A stretch of 14,695 nucleotides of DNA from JALYRV01 sp035512575 (GTDB lineage: Bacteria; Acidobacteriota; Vicinamibacteria; Vicinamibacterales; SCN-69-37): NCBI GenBank assembly GCA_035512575.1, contig DATKDT010000016.1, positions 1-14,695 of the forward strand. The letters are read 5' to 3'. The position numbers and the translations under genes are program-made. Shown piece after piece: positions 7,724 to 14,686 of the stretch (the first letter of the stretch is position 1; every line of letters starts with the position of its first letter). The notes below the pieces were generated by a model, which made no database searches, was not told where the DNA came from, and worked only from the letters and a program-made list of their open reading frames with translations.

Positions 7724-8454
7724 CCGAACTTGCGCCGTCGCTTCAGGCGCGCCCCGTCCTCGGCTCGGCGGACGCGGTCCGCGCGTTCTATCTCTTCGAG
7801 GCATCGCTCATGACCGTCATCGTGCTGGCGGGCTTCTGGCCGTTCTATGCCGGCCTGGTGGCAGGCGGCACCGTGCGGCATCCGGTGATCTACCTACATG
7901 CGGCCGTCTTCACCGGCTGGCTCGTGCTGATGATCTCGCAGGTGCTGCTGGTGTACGTCCGCAAAGTCCGGATACACCAGCGTGTGGGCCGGGCGGCGAT
8001 CGGCTACGCGATCGCGCTGCTGGTGCTCGGCATTGCCGTGAGCATCATCCTGACGGTGGAGCGCGTGACGGCGGGCGAGAGCACCGTGGACGCCGCGGCC
8101 GGATTTCTCGTCCTGCCGCTCGGCGATCTGCTGCTGTTCGGCGGCCTGTTCGCCGCCGGGATCCACTACCGCCGCGCGCCGGCCACGCACAAGCGGCTGA
8201 TGCTGCTGGCCACCAACGCGCTCGTGTTCCCGGGGGCCGCCCGCCTTGGTGACCCGTCGATCGCGATGATCTTCGGCCTCTGGTTTCTGCCGATCGTGCT
8301 GGCCATGGCGTTCGATCAGTTCACAACCGGCCGCATTCACCGCGTGTACTACATCGGCGTGGCCGTGATGCTCGTGTTCTTCATGCGCGTCGGGCTCATC
8401 GACGCCGAGCTCTGGCTCGCCATCGGCAGGCGCATCGTCGGCGCGTTCCTGTGA
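7720..8454 (+). CDS. Uncharacterised seven-helix membrane protein coupled to trkH
   Basis: A 244-residue integral membrane protein starting at the ATG that overlaps the trkH stop (ATGA at 7720-7723). About seven hydrophobic segments are visible: 24-46, 56-80, 92-113, 127-148, 161-178, 183-200 and 213-230. Conserved-looking polar positions include HPVIYLH after helix 1, IHQRVG after helix 2 and THKRLM after helix 4. The paired HQRVG and HKRLM loops recur in a group of uncharacterised bacterial membrane proteins as I remember them; whether the histidines bind heme or metal is unknown. No signal peptide precedes helix 1. Translational coupling suggests a link to potassium uptake or membrane potential, but that is inference from position only. 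I cannot assign a function. Confidence 0.85.
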   Translation: MTELAPSLQARPVLGSADAVRAFYLFEASLMTVIVLAGFWPFYAGLVAGGTVRHPVIYLHAAVFTGWLVLMISQVLLVYVRKVRIHQRVGRAAIGYAIALLVLGIAVSIILTVERVTAGESTVDAAAGFLVLPLGDLLLFGGLFAAGIHYRRAPATHKRLMLLATNALVFPGAARLGDPSIAMIFGLWFLPIVLAMAFDQFTTGRIHRVYYIGVAVMLVFFMRVGLIDAELWLAIGRRIVGAFL

Positions 8455-8469
8455 ACAGGTCGCTGATAG

Positions 8470-8476
8470 AAGGAGG
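8470..8476 (+). promoter_or_regulatory. Strong Shine-Dalgarno fixing a GTG start
   Basis: AAGGAGG at 8470-8476 lies 4 nt before the GTG at 8481. It decides that start over the in-frame GTG at 8451, which would overlap the upstream stop. It is the best ribosome-binding site in the window. Confidence 0.85.
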
Positions 8477-8480
8477 ACCA

Positions 8481-9134
8481 GTGAAGCGAAGCGTATCCGT
8501 GCTCATCGCCATCGTGCTCGTGGCCACCGTCTCGATCTCCTCGCGCGCGCAGCAGACGCCGCCGATGACGTTCTTCATCACGAGCGCCGGGCCCGGACAG
8601 GGCGCCGATCTCGGCGGCCTTGCCGGCGCCGACGCGCATTGCCAGGCGCTGGCCAAAGCCGCGGGCGCCGGAGACCGCACGTGGCGCGCGTACCTGAGCA
8701 CCACGGCCGCCGACGGCCAGCCGGCCGTCAACGCGCGCGACCGGATCGGATCCGGGCCGTGGCACAACGCGAAAGGCGTGCAGGTGGCCGCCGGCGTTGC
8801 CGATCTGCACAGCGAGAACAACAAACTTTCGAAAGAACACTCGCTCGACGAGAAGGGCGCGGCCGTCAACGGCCGCGGCGACTCGCCGAATCGCCACGAC
8901 ATCCTGACCGGCTCTCTGGCCGACGGCACCGCGTCGACCGCCGCCGGCGACACGACGTGCGGCAACTGGACGTCGAGCGGCGAAGGCAGCGCCCTGCTCG
9001 GCCATCACGATCGCCAGGGCGGAGGCGCAGATCCGACGTCATGGAACTCCGCGCACGGGTCGCGCGGCTGCAGCCAGGTCAACCTGCGCGGCACGGGCGG
9101 CGACGGACTGTTCTATTGCTTCGCGGCGCGGTAG
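8481..9134 (+). CDS. Secreted four-cysteine lectin/endostatin-like protein
   Basis: A 217-residue protein starting at the GTG at 8481. A Sec signal peptide (KRSVSVLIAIVLVATVSISSRA) covers residues 2-23, with likely cleavage after SSRA. The mature part opens with MTFFITSAGPGQGADLGGLAGADAHC, followed by RDRIGSGPWHNAKG and LHSENNKLSKEHSLDEKG. Four cysteines at 54, 160, 197 and 213 could form two disulfides, and the segment from CGNWTS to the C-terminal GGDGLFYCFAAR resembles the ends of C-type-lectin/endostatin-like folds. I recall similar uncharacterised bacterial proteins annotated loosely as lectins; a ligand is not known. It begins 26 nt after the membrane-protein gene, so it may be the last gene of the trk operon, but its strong ribosome site suggests higher or separate expression. 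Exported localisation is firm; the fold is moderately sure. Confidence 0.8.
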   Translation: MKRSVSVLIAIVLVATVSISSRAQQTPPMTFFITSAGPGQGADLGGLAGADAHCQALAKAAGAGDRTWRAYLSTTAADGQPAVNARDRIGSGPWHNAKGVQVAAGVADLHSENNKLSKEHSLDEKGAAVNGRGDSPNRHDILTGSLADGTASTAAGDTTCGNWTSSGEGSALLGHHDRQGGGADPTSWNSAHGSRGCSQVNLRGTGGDGLFYCFAAR

Positions 9135-9170
9135 GGCGGGTCCTGGTCAGCAGGTACGCGACGGCCCGGT

Positions 9171-9229
9171 TCACCGGTCGGGGAACATCCCGAACCGCCC
9201 GAACTCGTTGAGGTAGCGCGCGTCGCGTG
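9171..9229 (-). other. Out-of-frame coding-like tail beyond the 592-residue gene
   Basis: Directly after the TGA at 9230-9232 on the minus strand, the -1 frame reads TRDARYLNEFGRFGMFPDR and then stops at TGA 9173-9171. Nearly every codon in this stretch ends in G or C, while the same frame before the stop, and the other two frames after it, do not. The genome's coding signature therefore moves into this frame at the stop codon, which fits a single-base indel near the C-terminus of the upstream reading frame or a remnant of another gene's end. The 95-nt convergent gap 9135-9229 otherwise holds only a weak hairpin near 9178-9193. Confidence 0.5.
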
Positions 9230-11008
9230 TCAGCAGTCGTAGTCGAGATAGGTCGAGTGGCGATCCGAGCCATGGTCCATGGCGATATCGCGCCGCTCGT
9301 AGTCGAGGTGCAGCGCCGACATGATCATCGGCGCTGTGTCCTCCACCAGCCGCGCGGTCAGGGGATGGTCAGGCTCGGTCTGCAGCTCGGGGAACAGCTC
9401 CGAGAGCAGATAGTGCCGGCACGCCAGCTCCGGGAAATCGCCCAGCAGCTTCTCGCCGACGAGCCCGTGGTCGCTGAACAGCTGAATGCGCGGGGCGCCA
9501 GTCAGATTGTCGCCGAGCCCGATGTTCATCACGGCCAGGACGCAGTCGTACCGGCGGTCGGCGGCCGACCCGCGCACCTGGCAGCCCGAGACGATGTAGT
9601 CCGACGCCAGTCCGCCCCGGCCGGTGACCAGCTGATAGCGCTTGTGCGACGCGCCTCCCGGCCGGAAATGTGTGAAGCACACCCGGCCCCACTCTTTCGC
9701 CCGCACTTCGATCTTCAGCAGCGAATGTGACGTGCGCGGCACCGTCGCCACGCCAAAGCCGCCCGAGTAGCCGGCCGGCAGGGGCAGCCGGGCCGCGTCG
9801 ATCACGCAGCTCTGGAACGGGCCCAGGCGCACCACGCCCTGGTCGACGAGCTCGGCCGGCCGCACGCGCTGCAGGACTTGCGGATCGTCGTCGGACTTCC
9901 AGTCGATATTGCCTCTGGCGCCGGCCGCAAAGGGCATCAGCCAGAGCGCTTCTTCCAGCCACTGGCTGGCGCTCAGATGCACGCGCGATTCGAGCGCGAC
10001 GCCGCCGATGCGGCAGCCCGCGAAGAGCATCGGCGTGAACAGCAGCGCGTCGGCCGTGAAGTTGCCCGCCGGCCCGAACGGGGATGGACGCGCGGGTTTG
10101 ACCGCCACATCCTGGAAGTGCAGCGGGTGCTCGACCGAGAAGGATCCTCCGGCCCGGCCCTTGATGAACGTGTAGCCGTACGAGATGGCTTCGCTGTCGT
10201 TGATCACCGCGACGACGCCGCCGGCCCGGAGCGCCGCGTCGGGCGCCGCCGGCGCCAGCGCCTCGCCGGGCGAGGCGGCCGGTTTCATGTCGCTGAGCGA
10301 GTACAGCGTGCTCTGACGCGGGCCTAGGCGGTAGCGCCGCTCGCCGACCGTCCGGCCGAGCCGGTCCACGACCCGCACCACGCCCGCCGATTCATCGTCA
10401 TTCGGATTGAAGAGGGCGAGCGCGCAGTGATACTCGTCGAGCGCCGGGAACGGCATCGAGTAGAAGAAGCGTCCGCGCTGATCATCGGGCGCGATGGGGT
10501 GCGCATGGACGTTGTCGAAGTTGTGCGCGGAGTGCCAGCGGACGAACCCGGCGCTGAACAGGTCGCTCGAGTGGCTCGCGTTCTCGCCGCGCGGCGTCAG
10601 CTTCAGCCGCGCGCTGCCCCAGAACGGCTTGCCGTCGAGCACCTGGTCCATATCGATGATCGTGGGCCGCATGGCGGAGATCACCTGCTTGCGGCTGCCG
10701 TCGAGGCTGACCTCGCGGCCCGCGGCGTCGTACAGCATGACCTCGTACTCGGTTCCGTACTGCGCGTCACGGAATCCCTGGCTGCCGGGAAAATTGGCAG
10801 CCGTCAGCAGCAGCTCGGTAGAGAGGCCGAGCGCCGGATCGGAGACGACGAACGGCGCGGCGATCTCGAGCCCGCATCCGCGCGCGGCGGACACCTTGCC
10901 GGCCTGGATGGCGCTGGCCGTCAGCACCCGCATGGGCGCGGCCAGGCCCGCGCCGACCAGCCCGCCGGTCAGGCCCGCGAGGAACGTGCGGCGATCGAGG
11001 CCTTCCAT
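9230..11008 (-). CDS. Unrecognised Tat-exported 592-residue protein
   Basis: I do not recognise this family. The N-terminus MEGLDRRTFLAGLTGG is a twin-arginine signal (RR at 6-7) followed by a hydrophobic stretch to about residue 34. The rest is soluble, rich in short beta-like segments and has no membrane helix. One section, LALFNPNDDESAGVVRVVD (197-215), reads like an immunoglobulin-like sandwich strand pair. A histidine cluster HSAHNFDNVHAH (159-170) could be a metal site; about nine cysteines are spread through the mature protein. The ATG at 11008 has a modest AAAGGCGGG ribosome site upstream. It lies 35 nt downstream of the HupE/UreJ-like gene on the same strand, but a terminator-like hairpin separates them. 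The frame stops with YLDYDC at 9230, yet coding bias continues in another frame to 9171, so the annotated C-terminus may be truncated by a frameshift. The last gene before it is convergent at 9134. Confidence 0.85.
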   Translation of the reverse strand: MEGLDRRTFLAGLTGGLVGAGLAAPMRVLTASAIQAGKVSAARGCGLEIAAPFVVSDPALGLSTELLLTAANFPGSQGFRDAQYGTEYEVMLYDAAGREVSLDGSRKQVISAMRPTIIDMDQVLDGKPFWGSARLKLTPRGENASHSSDLFSAGFVRWHSAHNFDNVHAHPIAPDDQRGRFFYSMPFPALDEYHCALALFNPNDDESAGVVRVVDRLGRTVGERRYRLGPRQSTLYSLSDMKPAASPGEALAPAAPDAALRAGGVVAVINDSEAISYGYTFIKGRAGGSFSVEHPLHFQDVAVKPARPSPFGPAGNFTADALLFTPMLFAGCRIGGVALESRVHLSASQWLEEALWLMPFAAGARGNIDWKSDDDPQVLQRVRPAELVDQGVVRLGPFQSCVIDAARLPLPAGYSGGFGVATVPRTSHSLLKIEVRAKEWGRVCFTHFRPGGASHKRYQLVTGRGGLASDYIVSGCQVRGSAADRRYDCVLAVMNIGLGDNLTGAPRIQLFSDHGLVGEKLLGDFPELACRHYLLSELFPELQTEPDHPLTARLVEDTAPMIMSALHLDYERRDIAMDHGSDRHSTYLDYDC

Positions 11009-11025
11009 GACGCCCGCCTTTCAAC

Positions 11026-11061
11026 AAAAAAGAAAACCCGCGTTCAGCGAGGAGAACCGGG
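11026..11061 (-). terminator. Rho-independent terminator-like hairpin after hupE-like gene
   Basis: Read on the minus strand: CCCGGTTC (11061-11054), an 8-nt loop, then GAACGCGGG (11045-11037) pairing with one bulged base, then TTTTCTTTTTT (11036-11026). The hairpin contains the TGA of the hupE-like gene (11046-11044), so translating ribosomes would disrupt it. It can act as a terminator or partial attenuator before the 592-residue gene. Confidence 0.7.
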
Positions 11062-12405
11062 AGGGAGTATACGCTCGTCTTCGGGCGAGGGGAACCCTCG
11101 CGCGGCACGTACCCACCACACGATTCCCGCGGCGACCACGACCGCGATCAGCAGCCGCAGGGTGACCACCAGCGTGTCCGGATCCAGTACGGGCGACGGA
11201 AACTCGCGCAGCGCGCTCCAGCGGTCGGCCATCCAGTGCCACGCGACGTGAGCAATCAGCGCCGAGAGCACGATCGTGCCGATCCGCTCCCTTATGCCAA
11301 AACGGAACAGCAGCTCGAGCGCGGGCACGAGGACGATCAGCACGAGCACCTGGCCGAGCTCCACCCCGAGGTTGAACGAGAAGATCGACGTCAGCAGGTG
11401 CGCGCCGGCGAACTGCAGCGTTTCGGTCAGCGCGAACGAGAAACCGAAGCCGTGCACGAGGCCGAAGCCGAACGCGAGAATCACTCGCCGCGCCATCGTC
11501 GGGCTCGCCACCACGTTTTCGATCGCCATGAAGACGATGGAGGCGGCAATGAGTGTTTCGACGAGCGGGGAAAACCACAGCGCGTCGGGCACCAGCTTGA
11601 ATGCTGCAGCGACGAGCGCGACCGAGTGCGCGGCGGTGAAGGCGGTGACGATGATGAGGAGAGGGCGCAGGCGGCGGAACGGGATCACGAGGCAGAGGAG
11701 AAAGAGCAGGTGATCGACGCCGTCGAGAATGTGAAAGAACCCGGACTGCGTGAAGCGCCAGGCCGCCTGGTGCCAGCGCGGGTGCAGCGGCACGAGGCCG
11801 GGGTCGCCGCGGAACTCGAAGCCGCGCACGCCTGGCGTGACTTGTCCGCCGGAGCCTCGGCGAAGGTGGACGACGCGGAGGGACGTCACGACGTCGATCC
11901 CGAGCCGCGCGAAGCCGGGCCTGATGGAGAAGCGGGACTGATCGGAGGCGATGGAATACTCGAGCAACACGTCGACGAGCGCCTGCGGCCACGGCAGGCC
12001 GGTGCTGGCCGGAAGCGTGCCGGACGTCACGTGCGCGAGCGCCTCGTCATAGGTGACGAAAGACCGATCGGAGGGCAGCGACACCCGCGCCGCCGCGACC
12101 GCGGGCGGCCCGAGGCGCGCGTCCTCTTCGAGGAGCTCGAGCGACGGCACGATCCAGCGCGCGATCGCGTCATGGAGCGCGGGCTCGGCGCGCGCGATGT
12201 CGAGCATACCGTCGCCGCGCTCCGGAAACTGGATGTCGCGCATGGCGGCGAGCGGCGCGCGCACGAGCACGTGCAGCCGATCGCCGTCCGCCTTCGCGAG
12301 CACGTGCACGGTGACATGCGGCGGGATGTCGTGCGCGGCCGGTGACGCCGGCGCCAGCAGCGCGAACACCGCGGCCAGCGCGCCTGGAAGGAAGGGCCGT
12401 CGCAT
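11044..12405 (-). CDS. HupE/UreJ-family membrane protein with long N-terminal domain
   Basis: A 453-residue protein. A signal peptide ends near SPA-AHDIP (about residue 23), so the mature chain opens with the His-containing AH typical of HupE/UreJ proteins. Residues 24-215 form a periplasmic domain unlike the short classical HupE. The membrane domain begins at GFFHILDGVDHLLF (222-235), which contains the HX5DH motif (H225, D231, H232) associated with nickel transport in Rhizobium HupE. TAFTAAHSVAL (254-264), VETLIAASIVFMAIEN (282-297), FGFGLVHGFGFSFAL (312-326) and FNLGVELGQ (344-352) follow; about seven helices in all, the last at 413-433. The ATG at 12405 begins the recognisable signal peptide; the frame stays open far upstream, antisense to the propeller gene, but that part is not coding. 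No hydrogenase or urease gene is nearby, so the metal and purpose are unknown. It is divergent from the propeller gene across a 51-nt gap. Confidence 0.9.
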   Translation of the reverse strand: MRRPFLPGALAAVFALLAPASPAAHDIPPHVTVHVLAKADGDRLHVLVRAPLAAMRDIQFPERGDGMLDIARAEPALHDAIARWIVPSLELLEEDARLGPPAVAAARVSLPSDRSFVTYDEALAHVTSGTLPASTGLPWPQALVDVLLEYSIASDQSRFSIRPGFARLGIDVVTSLRVVHLRRGSGGQVTPGVRGFEFRGDPGLVPLHPRWHQAAWRFTQSGFFHILDGVDHLLFLLCLVIPFRRLRPLLIIVTAFTAAHSVALVAAAFKLVPDALWFSPLVETLIAASIVFMAIENVVASPTMARRVILAFGFGLVHGFGFSFALTETLQFAGAHLLTSIFSFNLGVELGQVLVLIVLVPALELLFRFGIRERIGTIVLSALIAHVAWHWMADRWSALREFPSPVLDPDTLVVTLRLLIAVVVAAGIVWWVRAARGFPSPEDERILPPGSPR

Positions 12406-12407
12406 GC

Positions 12408-12427
12408 CGCGCAGTGTATACTGCGCG
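12408..12427. promoter_or_regulatory. Perfect 8-bp inverted repeat in divergent intergenic gap (candidate operator)
   Basis: CGCGCAGT (12408-12415) and ACTGCGCG (12420-12427) are exact reverse complements around GTAT. The element sits in the 51-nt gap between the two divergent genes and is AT-rich at its centre. TATACT at 12417-12422 resembles a -10 box for the propeller gene, with its ATG 35 nt further on; no good -35 is visible. A regulator binding here could control one or both genes. Confidence 0.5.
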
Positions 12428-12445
12428 CGGTTCGCCGGGGAACCT

Positions 12446-12450
12446 GGAGG
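12446..12450 (+). promoter_or_regulatory. Shine-Dalgarno of the first propeller gene
   Basis: GGAGG at 12446-12450 lies 6 nt before the ATG at 12457 and confirms that start. Confidence 0.75.
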
Positions 12451-12456
12451 GAACGA

Positions 12457-13572
12457 ATGGCGCGTGCGCGGATCCGCTCGATCGGTGTGGCCTTCGCCGT
12501 CATCCTTGGCGGGGCCGTGTTTTCTGCTCAGGCGCCGCAGCCGCCTGCGTTCCAGGTCGATCCCTTCTGGCCGAAGCCGCTGCCCAATCACTGGCTGTTC
12601 GGGTCGATCACCGGCGTCGCCGTCGACGCCCGCAATCACGTCTGGGTCGTGCATCGCGGCGCTCCGTCGATGACGGCCCGCACCGAAATCGGCCTGGCGG
12701 CGAACCCGCCCACGGCTGAATCCTGCTGCCTGCCCGCGCCGCAGGTCCTGCAGTTCGATCCCGCCGGCAACGTCGTGAGCCATTGGGGCGGCCCCGGAGA
12801 GGGCTACGACTGGCCGCAGTCGCCGGGCGGCATCACCGTGGATGCCAACGGCGACGTCTGGATTGCCGCCGCGGGCCCGGCCGATCCGATCCCGGGCGGC
12901 CGCGCGGGACGCGCGGGCGGCGCCGGGCAGACGCCTCCACCGCCCGACGCGCACGTGTTGAAATTCAGCCGCGACGGGAAGTTCCTGCTGCAGATCGGCA
13001 AGCCCGGACAGACCAGCGGCAACGACGGGCTCCATCGCCCGATGGCCGTCGACGTCGACACCGCGGCCAACGAGGTCTATGTCGCCGACGGCCTCGGCAA
13101 CCGCCGCATCGTCGTCTTCGACGCAAAGACGGGAGCCTACAAGCGGCACTGGGGCGCCAACGGCCCGACGCCGTTCAATGCGCCGGCATCCGTGAAGGTT
13201 TCGAAGGACGGCCACGTCTACGTGTGCGACCGCCGCAACAACCGCATTCAGGTGTTCCGCAAGGACGGCACGTTCGTCAAAGAGGCGGTCGTGGCGAAGG
13301 AGACGCGAGGCGAGGGCTCGGTCTGGAGCGTCGCGTTTTCCAGCGACCCGCAGCAGCGGCTGCTGTATGTGGCGGACGGCTCGAACCAGAAAGTCTGGGT
13401 GCTCGACCGGCAGACGCTCGCGACTGTCTCGAGCGTGGGCGCGGGCGGCCGGTGGCCGGGCCATTTCTACGGCGTCGGCAGCGTTGCCGTTGACGCAAGC
13501 GGCAATCTCTACACAGGCGAGACGTACGAGGGCAAGCGCCTGCAGAAGTTCGTCTTGAAGGGGACGCGATGA
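12457..13572 (+). CDS. Exported NHL-repeat beta-propeller protein (first tandem copy)
   Basis: A 371-residue protein with a Sec signal peptide (about 1-24, IGVAFAVILGGAVFSA) followed by a six-bladed NHL-type propeller. Repeated blade strings include GVAVDARNHVWVVH (53-66), ITVDANGDVWIA (126-137), MAVDVDTAANEVYVADGLGNRRIVVF (about 196-221), VYVCDRRNNRIQVF (254-267), LLYVADGSNQKVWVLD (302-317) and VAVDASGNLYTGETYEGKRLQKF (343-365). The family resembles the lyase domain of peptidylglycine alpha-amidating enzyme (PAL-like NHL proteins), though catalysis is unproved. An adjacent cysteine pair is at 90-91. A Gly/Pro-rich insert at about 140-164 is absent from the second copy. The stop TGA overlaps the next ATG (ATGA), so both copies are translated together. 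The substrate is unknown. Confidence 0.92.
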   Translation: MARARIRSIGVAFAVILGGAVFSAQAPQPPAFQVDPFWPKPLPNHWLFGSITGVAVDARNHVWVVHRGAPSMTARTEIGLAANPPTAESCCLPAPQVLQFDPAGNVVSHWGGPGEGYDWPQSPGGITVDANGDVWIAAAGPADPIPGGRAGRAGGAGQTPPPPDAHVLKFSRDGKFLLQIGKPGQTSGNDGLHRPMAVDVDTAANEVYVADGLGNRRIVVFDAKTGAYKRHWGANGPTPFNAPASVKVSKDGHVYVCDRRNNRIQVFRKDGTFVKEAVVAKETRGEGSVWSVAFSSDPQQRLLYVADGSNQKVWVLDRQTLATVSSVGAGGRWPGHFYGVGSVAVDASGNLYTGETYEGKRLQKFVLKGTR

Positions 13573-14686
13573 GCACGCGACGCAATCCTGCAATCGGCGC
13601 GGTTCTCCTGACGGTCCTGATCGGCCTCGTCGTGGCCGAGCGCGCGCTCGTGCGCTACGCCGCCGCCGAGCAGACGGTGCAGGCGCCGCGCTTCGAAGTC
13701 GATCCGTTCTGGCCGAAGCCGCTGCCCAACGGGTGGGTGCTCGGCATGGCCATCGGCGTCGCGGTCGACGCGAACGACCACGTGTGGATCGTGCATCGCG
13801 GCGACACGCTGTCGCAGCTCGAGGCGGCGGCCGATCAGAACCCGCGCACGGCATCGTGCTGCCGCGCGGCCCCGCCCGTGCTCGAGTTCGACCCCGAGGG
13901 CAACCTCGTCGGCCACTGGGGCGGCCCCGGCGATGGCTACGAGTGGCCGAGCTCGAACCACGGCATCTTCGTGGACTTCAAGGACAACGTCTGGATTGGC
14001 GGCAACGGCGCGAAAGACGCGCACGTGCTCAAGTTCACCAGGCAGGGCAAGTTCCTGATGCAGTTCGGCCAACAGGGCAAGACCGGCGGCAGCAACGACA
14101 CGACGACGTTCGGGCGCGTGGCGAAGATCTACGTCGATCCGAAGGCCAACGAGGCGTACATCTCCGACGGCTACGGCAACAAGCGCGTGGCCGTCATCGA
14201 CGCCGACACGGGCGTCTTCAAGCGCTTCTGGGGGGCCTACGGCAACACGCCTGACGATGCGAACCTCGGGCCGTACGATCCGGCGGCGCCGCCCGCGCAG
14301 CAGTTCCGCACGCCGGTGCACTGCGCTGACCTGTCGAACGATGGGCTGGTCTACGTCTGCGACCGTCCGAACGACCGCATCCAGGTCTTCAAGGCGGACG
14401 GCACGTTCGTCAAGGAAGTGATCATCGCGCCGAAGACGCTCGGCGACGGGTCGACGTGGGACGTCGCGTTCTCGAAGGACCCGGAGCAGAAATATCTGTA
14501 CGTCGCCGACGGCAAGAACGAGAAGGTCTACGTGCTCGACCGGCAGTCGCTCGAGATCCTCACCAGCTTCGGCGACGGCGGCCGCCAGCCCGGACAGTTC
14601 TTCGCCGTGCACAGCATCGCCACCGACTCGAAGGGCAACATCTTCACGACGGAGACATACGAGGGCAAGCGCCTGCAGAAGTTCGT
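12565..14686 (+). repeat. Tandem paralogous pair with identical DNA blocks
   Basis: The two propeller genes share exact DNA blocks at equivalent places: 23 bp at 12565-12587 and 13707-13729 (encoding FWPKPLPN), and 29 bp at 13525-13553 and 14658-14686 (encoding YEGKRLQKFV). Between these the genes are clearly diverged, so this is an old duplication with strongly constrained ends, or one partly kept alike by gene conversion. Confidence 0.75.

Noticed and set aside
6236..7804. 522-codon minus-strand open frame opposite trkH
   Set aside because: Low-complexity Arg/Gln/His/Glu-rich shadow of trkH; the TrkH pore loops prove the plus strand.
9178..9193. Possible terminator hairpin (TCGGG...CCCGA) in the convergent gap
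   Set aside because: Only about five pairs, no following T-tract on either strand, and it lies within the coding-like tail described separately.
12406..13854. Upstream extension of the hupE-like frame to 13854 (936 codons in all)
   Set aside because: The extension runs antisense to the first propeller gene and has junk composition. The signal peptide and family similarity begin at the ATG at 12405.
13509..14612. 367-codon open frame on the minus strand opposite the second propeller gene
   Set aside because: It is antisense to a clear propeller gene, has Arg/Val/Asp-rich composition and no recognisable motif. Long antisense frames are expected where third positions are almost all G or C.
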